NCBI GenBank assembly: GCA_036297385.1
Contig: JAXJLD010000122.1
Location: 1 to 19,598 of the forward strand
Origin: Ventricola sp036297385
GTDB lineage: Bacteria > Bacillota > Clostridia > Christensenellales > Aristaeellaceae
DNA length: 19,598 bases
Direction: 5' to 3'
The translations under genes and the position numbers were made by a program. Under the pieces are notes generated by a model, which was not told the DNA's origin, did no database searches, and saw only the letters and a program-made list of their open reading frames with translations. Of this stretch, positions 13,529 to 19,598 are shown piece by piece. Each line of letters starts with the position of its first letter. Position 1 is the stretch's first letter.

Positions 13529-14829
13529 CGCTCGAGTTCATTGAGATCGTCCCCATGCTGATGGTCTTTTTGTTCTACTTCCTGGGTATGCCCATCGTCT
13601 ATGCGCTGTTCGGCTCCACATTTTTCTACTTCCTGTTTATCGACACCACATCGCAGCCATGGCTGATCCTGCAAAAGGTCATGAATGCGACCCAGTCTTT
13701 CTCCATGCTGGCCATTCCGTTCTTCATCATGTCCGGCTCCGTCATGTCTTACGGCGGTTTGAGTGAAAAGCTCATGGACTTCTGCGAGTGCGTGACCGGC
13801 CACATGAAGGGCGGCTTGGCGCAGGTGAATGTGCTGCTGTCCATGCTCATGGGTGGCTGCTCCGGCTCTGCCAATGCCGATGCGGCGATGGATGCGCGTA
13901 TGCTTTGCCCGGAAATGGAGAAGCGCGGCTATTCCAAGGCGTATGCTGCGGCAGTCTCTGCGGCCTCCTCGGCGTCCACGCCGGTGATTCCGCCGGGTGT
14001 CAACCTCGTTGTCTTTACATTGATTGCACAGGCGTCGCTGGGACGTACATTTGCCGCGGGCTATGTGCCGGGTATTCTGATGACCGGCGCGATGATGATT
14101 ACCACGGCAATCATCGCGCACAAGCGCAATTACCCCAAGACACGCGATAAGCTGCCGCCGCTTTTGGTGATTTTCAAGCAGGCGCTGGTCTCCTTCTGGG
14201 GTCTGTTCTTCCCGTTTGGCATCATCATCGGTCTGCGCTTGGGAATGTTTACACCGTCGGAGGGCGGTGCATTTGCGGTGCTGTATGCATTTATCGTCGG
14301 CAAATTCATCTATAAGAAGCTGAGCCTGCGCAAGCATCTGGTGCCGATCCTGCTGGAATCCATTGCGGGTACTTCGGCGGTGGTGCTGATTATGGTGTCG
14401 GCCAATGTCTTTGGTCAGTATCTCTCGTGGATCAATCTGCCCAAGATTCTGGCCAACGCAATTCTTTCTGTGACCACCAACAAGTACATCTTCTTCATTC
14501 TGGTCAATGTCGTTTTGCTGCTGATGGGCATGTTCCTGGAGGGTGGCGCGGTGCTGATGATTACCACGCCGCTGCTGCTGCCGGTGGCCCTGCAAATGGG
14601 CATCGACGTGTACCACTTCGGCCTTGTGGCGATTGTCAATATCATGATCGGCGGCCTCACGCCTCCGTTTGGCTCCATGATGTTCACGGTCTGCGGCATT
14701 ACGGGATGCCAGATTTCGGATTTCCTCAAGGAGATCTGGCCGTACATTCTGGCGCTGGTGATCGTGCTGATTCTCATCACCTATTGCCCGGTACTCGTTA
14801 CGATTGTGCCGGATCTCATGTACGGTTAA
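13525..14829 (+). CDS. dctM: TRAP transporter large membrane subunit, DctM family
   Basis: Large permease subunit of 434 residues, a normal length for the family, with about a dozen hydrophobic segments. Family signatures are the MGGCSGSANADAAMDARMLCPEM block (about 109-131), which contacts sodium and substrate, and TPVIPPGVNLV (152-162), a variant of the canonical IPPS motif. A second half-repeat contains GGAVLMITTPLLLPVA and GGLTPPFGSMMF (TPPFG motif). It imports an organic acid with sodium, together with DctQ and DctP. The ATG overlaps the dctQ stop and GGGGGTGA precedes it by 6 nt. A terminator follows 42 bp after the stop. Confidence 0.95.
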   Translation: MTLEFIEIVPMLMVFLFYFLGMPIVYALFGSTFFYFLFIDTTSQPWLILQKVMNATQSFSMLAIPFFIMSGSVMSYGGLSEKLMDFCECVTGHMKGGLAQVNVLLSMLMGGCSGSANADAAMDARMLCPEMEKRGYSKAYAAAVSAASSASTPVIPPGVNLVVFTLIAQASLGRTFAAGYVPGILMTGAMMITTAIIAHKRNYPKTRDKLPPLLVIFKQALVSFWGLFFPFGIIIGLRLGMFTPSEGGAFAVLYAFIVGKFIYKKLSLRKHLVPILLESIAGTSAVVLIMVSANVFGQYLSWINLPKILANAILSVTTNKYIFFILVNVVLLLMGMFLEGGAVLMITTPLLLPVALQMGIDVYHFGLVAIVNIMIGGLTPPFGSMMFTVCGITGCQISDFLKEIWPYILALVIVLILITYCPVLVTIVPDLMYG

Positions 14830-14871
14830 GGACAAAATACGCTATCGCTCGCTTATGTTGAGCTGAGAGGT

Positions 14872-14906
14872 CTGGGCGGCTCACATCGGGCCGCTCAGGC
14901 TTTTTT
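14872..14906 (+). terminator. Terminator of the TRAP operon
   Basis: CTGGGCGGC (14872-14880) pairs with GCCGCTCAG (14890-14898), including one G-U, around a 9-nt loop. GC and six T residues follow. It ends only 27 nt before the next start codon, so some readthrough into the following cluster, or a promoter hidden in the hairpin region, is needed to express that cluster. Confidence 0.85.
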
Positions 14907-14933
14907 CGATGACCCATGACAATCGGAGGAATC

Positions 14934-15524
14934 ATGATTCACTATGAGGCGACCATGCGCCACGATGAAAAGACGCTGGAATTGCTGGCACATCAGCAGT
15001 ACGATCTGTTCTGTCGGGGCAATCTGGCGGCGCGCACGCTCATCAGCATTGCGGCGATGGGGGTGGGCGTGTTCAATTTCTCCCAGTGGTGGGGCGTGCT
15101 GCTCGTGGTTTACGCGGCGTACATGACGTCGAGCCGCTATGCACAGCCCAACCACACCGCACGCAAGATGGCGAAGGGCATCCGGGAGGTGGGGCTGGAT
15201 TTTCCCGCGTCGCGCTACTGCTTTGGCGACCGGGCAATGCAGGTCATCACCCTGCCGGAGAATACGCCGCTGGGTGAGCCGCTGCGCTATGACGCTGTGT
15301 GCGGCCTTGGCGAGGATGCGGACTATTTTTACCTGTTTCGCGACGAGCATGGCGGCTACATGGTGCCTAAGGCGGAGCTGGGGGATGTGGAGCGCGTAGA
15401 CAGCTTTCGCTTTTTCATCGAACGCAGAACGGGAAAGACGTTCAAAACCCGGCTGGCTCCGGTATTCAAGCTGCTGCGGAGAATGGATTCCCGCAAGCGC
15501 CAAAGACGCGAGCTGCAAAGGTAA
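14934..15524 (+). CDS. YcxB-like membrane protein
   Basis: Protein of 196 residues. It begins with a short acidic segment (YEATMRHDEKTLELLAHQQYDLFCR) and has two adjacent membrane segments (about 32-48 and 52-66). A soluble C-terminal part contains PLRYDAVCGLGEDADYFYLFRDEHGGYMVPKAEL (about 116-149). This order, in particular the tyrosine/phenylalanine strand followed by a V-P-K-A-E/F motif, is what I recall for YcxB-like C-terminal domains of Bacillota. The tail (about 163-196) is very basic. The ATG at 14934 is chosen for GGAGGA just upstream, although spacing is short (3-4 nt); an ATG at 14916 has no ribosome site. It lies 21 bp before the GlpA-like gene, probably in one transcript, but no functional link is known. 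Confidence 0.75.
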   Translation: MIHYEATMRHDEKTLELLAHQQYDLFCRGNLAARTLISIAAMGVGVFNFSQWWGVLLVVYAAYMTSSRYAQPNHTARKMAKGIREVGLDFPASRYCFGDRAMQVITLPENTPLGEPLRYDAVCGLGEDADYFYLFRDEHGGYMVPKAELGDVERVDSFRFFIERRTGKTFKTRLAPVFKLLRRMDSRKRQRRELQR

Positions 15525-15545
15525 TCGCGCAAAGGAGAGACCAAT

Positions 15546-16982
15546 ATGTATGATATTATTGTGATTGGCGGCGGCGTATCCGGCTGTGCGGTGGCGCGTG
15601 AGCTGTCCCGCAAAAAAGCCGACGTGCTCGTGGTGGAGCGCGAGGAGGACGTTTGCTGCGGCACCAGCAAGGCCAACAGTGCCATTGTCCATGCCGGCTA
15701 TGATGCGGCGCACGGGAGCCTGATGGCTAAGCTCAACGTGCAGGGCAGCCGCATGATGCCTGCGCTGGCGAAGGAGTTGGACTTTCATTACATCCAAAAC
15801 GGCAGTCTTGTCGTCATGCTCAGTGAGGATGACCGCCCCAATCTGCTCAGGCTGTATGAAAACGGCGTGGCGAACGGCGTAGAGGGGCTTCGCATCGTTG
15901 AGCGTGACGAGCTGCGGCAAATGGAGCCGAACATCAGCGACAACGCCGTGGCTGCGCTGTATGCGCCGACGGGCGCGATTGTCTGCCCGTTTGGCCTCAC
16001 ATTTGCGCTGGCAGAAAACGCGGCCAAGAACGGCGTGAAATTCAAGTTTGACACGGTGGTGACGGGTCTGACGCAGACGGCGAGCGGCTGGATGGTGCAT
16101 ACCAATCAGGGCGATCTGGAGACGCGGGCGGTGGTGAATGCGGCTGGCGTATATGCCGACGTGATTCACAACATGGTTTCGGATGACCGCATGACGATTA
16201 TCCCGCGCCGCGGCGACTATTTCCTGCTGGATCGCACCACGGGCGGCCATGTACACAGCACCATCTTTCAGCTTCCGGGCAAGTACGGCAAGGGCGTGCT
16301 CGTTGCGCCGACCGTTCACGGCAACACCATTGTGGGGCCGACGGCGATTGAGATGGACGGCAGCAAGAAGGAGGCGACCAATACCACCCGCGAGGGACTG
16401 GACGAAGTGCGCACCAAGTGCAGTTTAGCCGTCAAGGATGTGCCGCTGCGTCAGGTGATTACCAATTTTGCCGGACTGCGTGCGCATGAAGCGCGGCATG
16501 ATTTTTTCATCGGCGAGGTGAAGCCGGGCTTTGTGGACTGTGCAGCCATCGAATCGCCGGGGCTTTCGAGCGCCCCTGCCATCGGCTGCATGGTGGCGGA
16601 CATCGTGACGAAGATGCTCGGCCTTGAGGATGATCCCACGTTTGACGGCACGCGAAAGGGGATTCTTGATCCCAAGACGCTGGACTTTGAGGCGCGCGCC
16701 GCGCTGATCCGGGAGAATCCGGCATACGGCACGGTCATCTGCCGGTGTGAGACGATCACCGAGGGTGAGATCCTCGATGCAATTCACCGCACGCCGGGCG
16801 CAAGGAGTCTGGATGGCGTCAAGCGGCGCACGCGCGCAGGCATGGGGCGCTGTCAGGGCGGCTTTTGCAGCCCACGCGTCATGGAGATTCTCCGGCGCGA
16901 GCTGTGCGTGGAGATGAATGACATCACCAAGTCCGGCTTTGGCTCCGAGCTGATCGTCGGCACCAACAAGGACAAGCTGTGA
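15546..16982 (+). CDS. GlpA-like FAD-dependent dehydrogenase with BFD-type [2Fe-2S] C-terminus
   Basis: Flavoprotein of 478 residues. The N-terminal DAO fold shows the FAD-binding GGGVSGCAVARE (8-19) and acidic E31 at the end of the second strand. FAD/substrate-site segments include TSKANSAIVHAGYD (40-53) and the C-terminal FAGLRAHE (308-315). The C-terminal BFD-like domain has four cysteines, C399, C401, C436 and C441 (CRC and CQGGFC), which should hold a [2Fe-2S] cluster. This layout matches the catalytic subunit of anaerobic glycerol-3-phosphate dehydrogenase, though L-2-hydroxyglutarate-type oxidases share the DAO fold. AAAGGAGAG lies 7-8 nt before the ATG. The next two genes supply probable electron-transfer partners. 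The oxidation substrate is inferred, not proven. Confidence 0.88.
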   Translation: MYDIIVIGGGVSGCAVARELSRKKADVLVVEREEDVCCGTSKANSAIVHAGYDAAHGSLMAKLNVQGSRMMPALAKELDFHYIQNGSLVVMLSEDDRPNLLRLYENGVANGVEGLRIVERDELRQMEPNISDNAVAALYAPTGAIVCPFGLTFALAENAAKNGVKFKFDTVVTGLTQTASGWMVHTNQGDLETRAVVNAAGVYADVIHNMVSDDRMTIIPRRGDYFLLDRTTGGHVHSTIFQLPGKYGKGVLVAPTVHGNTIVGPTAIEMDGSKKEATNTTREGLDEVRTKCSLAVKDVPLRQVITNFAGLRAHEARHDFFIGEVKPGFVDCAAIESPGLSSAPAIGCMVADIVTKMLGLEDDPTFDGTRKGILDPKTLDFEARAALIRENPAYGTVICRCETITEGEILDAIHRTPGARSLDGVKRRTRAGMGRCQGGFCSPRVMEILRRELCVEMNDITKSGFGSELIVGTNKDKL

Positions 16983-16997
16983 GGAGGGGGAGCGGCC

Positions 16998-18266
16998 ATG
17001 AAGGAATATGAACTGGTCATTATCGGCGGCGGCCCCGCCGGTCTGGCGGCTGCCGTGGCGGCGCGCGAGGCTGGTATTCAGGATGTGCTGATTCTTGAGC
17101 GCGACAATGAGCTGGGCGGCATTCTCAATCAATGTATTCACAACGGCTTTGGCCTGCACACCTTCAAGGAGGAGCTGACCGGCCCGGAGTACGCCGGACG
17201 GTTTATTGAGCAGGTGAAGGCGCTGGAGATTCCCTATAAGCTCGATACCATGGTGCTGGATCTGGCGGCAGATAAGACGGTGACCGCCATGAACCGCGAG
17301 GACGGTCTGTTTCAGCTTCATCCCAAGGCGGTCATCCTCGCGATGGGCTGCCGGGAGCGGCCGCGCGGTGCGCTGAATATTCCGGGATTCCGTCCGGCGG
17401 GCATCTATACAGCCGGAACCGCGCAGCGGCTGGTAAACATGGAGGGCATGATGCCCGGACGCAAGGTGGTCATCCTCGGTTCGGGCGATATCGGCCTCAT
17501 CATGGCGCGGCGCATGACGCTGGAGGGCGCGGAGGTGAAGGTCGTTGCGGAGCTGATGCCGTATTCCGGCGGCCTCAAGCGCAACATCGTGCAGTGTCTC
17601 GATGACTACGGCATTCCGCTCAAGCTGAGCCATACGGTGGTCGATATTCAGGGCAAGAAGCGTGTGGAAGGCGTGACGCTGGCGCAGGTGGAAAACGGCA
17701 GGCCGATTCCCGGCACCGAGGAGCAGTATGAATGTGACACGCTGCTGCTTTCCTGCGGCCTGATCCCCGAAAACGAGCTGAGCCGCAGTGCCCATGTGGC
17801 GCTCAGCCCGCTGACCAATGGACCGTTGGTCGGTGAGGATTTGCAGACCAACGTTCCGGGCGTGTTTGCGGCGGGCAATGTGCTGCACGTGCATGATTTG
17901 GTGGACTTTGTGTCCGAGGAGGCCGCCGCCGCAGGCCGTCACGCTGCCGCCTATATTCAGGGCGGATGCCGCTGCGAAGCGGCGCGGGCCTTGCAGGTCG
18001 TCTGCGAGGGCGGCGTGCGTTACAGCGTGCCGGTGCAGATCTGCCCGGAGCATCTCGCGGAAACGGACGTGGTCACGCTGCGCTTCCGCGTGTCCAATGT
18101 GTTCAAGAACAAGAAAATCGTGGTCTACGCCGGAGACGAGATCATCTTCAGCCGCAGGCGGCCGGTGCTTGCGCCGGGCGAGATGGAGACGGTGCTGCTC
18201 AAGGCTGGCGCACTCAAGGCGCATAAGGAGATTGACCGCATCACCGTGACGCTGGAGGAGGCGTGA
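16998..18266 (+). CDS. FAD/NAD(P)-dependent oxidoreductase, partner of the GlpA-like subunit
   Basis: Pyridine nucleotide-disulfide oxidoreductase-like protein of 422 residues. The FAD motif is IIGGGPAGLAAAVAARE (8-24), with acidic E34; the second dinucleotide motif is VILGSGDIGLIMARR (158-172). An ATG-type FAD strand is seen in GVFAAGNVLHVHD (288-300). There is no redox CxxC in the FAD domain, so it is not a classic disulfide reductase. It resembles the HcnB or sarcosine-oxidase-alpha-like proteins usually encoded between a GlpA-like protein and DUF1667. It probably passes electrons from the GlpA-like subunit to NAD or a carrier. It starts 15 bp after that gene behind GAGGAGGGGG, and the three are surely one transcript. 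The cysteine pair in GGCRCEAA (324, 326) could bind metal. Confidence 0.87.
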   Translation: MKEYELVIIGGGPAGLAAAVAAREAGIQDVLILERDNELGGILNQCIHNGFGLHTFKEELTGPEYAGRFIEQVKALEIPYKLDTMVLDLAADKTVTAMNREDGLFQLHPKAVILAMGCRERPRGALNIPGFRPAGIYTAGTAQRLVNMEGMMPGRKVVILGSGDIGLIMARRMTLEGAEVKVVAELMPYSGGLKRNIVQCLDDYGIPLKLSHTVVDIQGKKRVEGVTLAQVENGRPIPGTEEQYECDTLLLSCGLIPENELSRSAHVALSPLTNGPLVGEDLQTNVPGVFAAGNVLHVHDLVDFVSEEAAAAGRHAAAYIQGGCRCEAARALQVVCEGGVRYSVPVQICPEHLAETDVVTLRFRVSNVFKNKKIVVYAGDEIIFSRRRPVLAPGEMETVLLKAGALKAHKEIDRITVTLEEA

Positions 18267-18268
18267 TC

Positions 18269-18628
18269 ATGAAAACTGTGGATTTGATTTGCATTGGCTG
18301 TCCGCTCGGCTGTCTGCTGATGGTGGAGATGGACGGGGATACGGTCAAGGCCGTATCCGGCAATACCTGCCCGCGCGGCGACGCCTATGCCCGCAAGGAG
18401 CTGACGAACCCGACCAGAATTGTGACCAGCACCGTGCGCGTGGCGGGCGGTCATCTGCCGATGGTTTCTGTCAAAACAGAGAAGGACATTCCCAAAGGGA
18501 AGATTTTTGACTGCGTGCGTGCGCTCAAGGAGATCGAGGTGCAGGCGCCGGTCAGAATTGGTGACGTGATTGTGGAGAACGTGGCCGATACCGGCGTGCG
18601 CGTTGTCGCGACGAAGAACGTGGGGTGA
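18269..18628 (+). CDS. DUF1667 cysteine protein, likely iron-sulfur electron-transfer subunit
   Basis: Small protein of 119 residues. Four cysteines, C8, C11 and C15 in CIGCPLGC and C34 in TCPRG, are spaced like the [4Fe-4S] motif at the N-terminus of molybdopterin oxidoreductases. The middle matches DUF1667 (GDAYARKELTNPTRIVTSTVRV), and the protein ends in a VADTGVRVVATKN segment. No function is established for the family, but it nearly always accompanies the two flavoproteins encoded just upstream. An ATG start at 18269 is chosen because GGAGGAGG lies 7 nt upstream. An in-frame GTG at 18263 is only 1 nt from that site. It overlaps nothing but begins 2 nt after the upstream stop and ends 4 nt before the phosphatase start. 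Confidence 0.88.
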   Translation: MKTVDLICIGCPLGCLLMVEMDGDTVKAVSGNTCPRGDAYARKELTNPTRIVTSTVRVAGGHLPMVSVKTEKDIPKGKIFDCVRALKEIEVQAPVRIGDVIVENVADTGVRVVATKNVG

Positions 18629-18632
18629 GGCG

Positions 18633-19439
18633 ATGAACGAACGTGAAATCCGAGAGCGGCTGGCCGCCGTGCGCTGCTTCCTGCTGGACATGGACGGCAC
18701 GTTCTATTTGGGCGACAGGCTGATTGAAGGCTCGCTGGACTTCCTCGATGCGCTCCGGCGGACGGGACGCACGGCGCGGTTTCTGACCAACAATTCGAGC
18801 AAGTCCGCCTCGGTTTACGCTGAGAAGCTGGAGCGGATGGGCGTGCCGGCAGAATACCGCGATGTGATCTCCTCCGGCCATGCGACAGCGCACTACTGTC
18901 TGGAGCATTTCCCGGACAAGCGGTGCTATCTGCTGGGCAATCCGATGCTGCGTGAGGAAATGCTCGCCCTCGGTCTGAATGTGACGGAGGACGAGGCGGA
19001 TTATGTGATCGTCGCGTTTGATACGACGCTCGATTATGCGAAGATGTGCAGGGTGTGCGATGAAATCCGCGCCGGCAAGCCGTATATCGCCACGCATCCT
19101 GACTTCAACTGCCCGACGGAAACCGGCTTTATCCCGGATATGGGCGCGATTATGGCGTTTATCGAGGCGAGCACGGGACGCAAGGCAGACGTGGTCATCG
19201 GCAAGCCCAACAAGGGGATTGTCGATGAGGCGCTGCGGCGCACGGGATTTGCGCTTGATGAGATGGCGATGGTGGGCGACCGGCTGTATACGGACGTGGC
19301 GACCGGTGTTCGCCATGGCATGACGGGCATCCTTGTGCTTTCCGGCGAGGCAACGATGGAGGACGTCAAGACCTCCGAGGTGCAGCCGGATCTGATTTTC
19401 GGCAAGCTGGCGGATATGATACCGTTCTTGGATGAATGA
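18633..19439 (+). CDS. HAD-IIA family sugar-phosphatase-like hydrolase (NagD-like)
   Basis: Predicted magnesium-dependent phosphatase of 268 residues. All four HAD motifs are visible: nucleophile D19 and acid/base D21 in LLDMDGTFYLGD, T52 in FLTNNSSKS, K191 in VIGKPNKG, and D216/D221 in MVGDRLYTD. A C2-type cap inserted between motifs II and III (about 75-185) places it in the NagD/AraL/phosphoglycolate phosphatase group. Members often remove phosphate from glycerol phosphate, phosphoglycolate or sugar phosphates. The start at 18633 lies 4 nt after the DUF1667 stop with GGGGTGAGG upstream, so the two are coupled. Its place behind a glycerol-3-phosphate-dehydrogenase-like set makes a triose or glycerol phosphate a sensible substrate guess, nothing more. 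Confidence 0.92.
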   Translation: MNEREIRERLAAVRCFLLDMDGTFYLGDRLIEGSLDFLDALRRTGRTARFLTNNSSKSASVYAEKLERMGVPAEYRDVISSGHATAHYCLEHFPDKRCYLLGNPMLREEMLALGLNVTEDEADYVIVAFDTTLDYAKMCRVCDEIRAGKPYIATHPDFNCPTETGFIPDMGAIMAFIEASTGRKADVVIGKPNKGIVDEALRRTGFALDEMAMVGDRLYTDVATGVRHGMTGILVLSGEATMEDVKTSEVQPDLIFGKLADMIPFLDE

Positions 19440-19455
19440 GATCTTGGGAAGGCGC

Positions 19456-19567
19456 ATGGATAAGAAGCGACTGTGGATCGTCTTTGCGCTTCGATGCTGC
19501 TCTGCGGAATTGGAGCGGCGGAGGAGAAGAGGCGCTTTGCGGTCTGCTGTGAAACTGCGTTTTTTTC
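19456..19567 (+). pseudogene. Frameshifted and truncated start of a secreted-protein gene
   Basis: An ATG at 19456 follows GGGAAGG and opens with MDKKRLWIVFAL, the n-region and core of a signal peptide. At about 19490 the hydrophobic core continues only in another frame, as MLLCGIGAAEEKRRF from 19494. Restoring one lost base would join them into a normal signal peptide cleaved near GIGAA-EE. The rejoined frame keeps about 20 mature residues before the palindromic repeat at 19571. It sits 16 bp after the phosphatase stop, so it may have been the last gene of that operon. The original product cannot be identified. A sequencing error is possible for the missing base but would not explain the early arrival of the repeat. 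Confidence 0.6.
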
Positions 19568-19598
19568 AAGCCTTCCCCTTTGGGGAAGGTGTCATCCC
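19561..19598. repeat. Palindromic intergenic repeat, cut by the window edge
   Basis: After a run of seven T residues (19560-19566) comes a perfect hairpin, CCTTCCCC (19571-19578) and GGGGAAGG (19582-19589), then TGTCATCCC. From memory, hairpins of this AAGCCTTCCCC/GGGGAAGG type open a dispersed repeat common in gut Clostridia genomes, but I cannot check copy number here. Its right part is outside the window. Confidence 0.55.

Noticed and set aside
11877..14829. Sialic acid TRAP transporter (SiaPQM) assignment.
   Set aside because: No nan genes (lyase, kinase, epimerase) are nearby, and the binding-protein block after VVEG differs from the usual form, so no ligand can be named.
11781..14835. 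Long minus-strand open frames opposite the TRAP genes (about 400 and 478 codons).
   Set aside because: They have His/Arg/Gln-rich composition, no ribosome sites of note and no motifs, while the plus strand carries an unmistakable TRAP operon.
14830..14933. A promoter for the YcxB-to-phosphatase cluster.
   Set aside because: No pair of -35 and -10 elements with suitable spacing is visible in this gap, most of which is the TRAP terminator.

Overview
The window looks like chromosomal DNA from an anaerobic, probably gut-associated member of the Bacillota (class Clostridia). GC content is fairly high. Most genes have strong AGGAGG-type ribosome sites and several have near-consensus sigma-A promoters. 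The gene families (BceAB-type ABC transporter, PepSY two-component cluster, DUF3796/XRE pair, GlpA-like flavoprotein with a DUF1667 partner, TRAP transporter) fit that group. I cannot fix a genus. No rRNA, tRNA, CRISPR array, phage or transposase gene is visible.

Layout, left to right. (1) 41-3996: a terminator from an upstream gene outside the window, then a LytTR response regulator (minus) divergent from a two-gene Bce-type ABC exporter (plus). The intergenic region holds both promoters and three helically phased LytTR-like direct repeats. (2) 4048-5181: a THUMP-domain RNA methyltransferase (minus) divergent from class II fructose-bisphosphate aldolase (5390-6328), each with its own promoter. 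(3) 6421-9433: an OmpR-type regulator, a sensor kinase and a secreted protein with three PepSY repeats. An 11-bp-spaced direct repeat before the PepSY gene looks like the regulator's own box. (4) 9543-10167: a DUF3796-like membrane protein overlapped by a small XRE repressor. Its perfect TTGACA-N17-TATAAT promoter carries a 39-bp imperfect palindrome over the -10. (5) 10180-11633: a GNAT acetyltransferase divergent from a MerR regulator. The acetyltransferase promoter has the 19-bp spacer with an internal dyad that is typical of MerR activation. (6) 11780-14906: a TRAP transporter operon (binding protein, small and large membrane subunits) with a promoter, a 5' hairpin, an intercistronic hairpin and a terminator. 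(7) 14934-19439: a YcxB-like membrane protein, then a tight cluster of a GlpA-like FAD dehydrogenase with a BFD-type iron-sulfur tail, an FAD/NAD oxidoreductase, a DUF1667 cysteine protein and a HAD-IIA phosphatase. (8) 19456-19598: the start of a secreted-protein gene with a -1 frameshift in its signal peptide, running into a palindromic repeat at the window edge.

The flavoprotein cluster probably forms one electron-transfer dehydrogenase acting on glycerol 3-phosphate or a similar 2-hydroxy acid or polyol phosphate. The adjacent TRAP operon may supply a related acid, but that link is inference. The most distinctive feature of the window is regulatory: four separate regulator/target pairs each sit next to a recognisable candidate DNA site.
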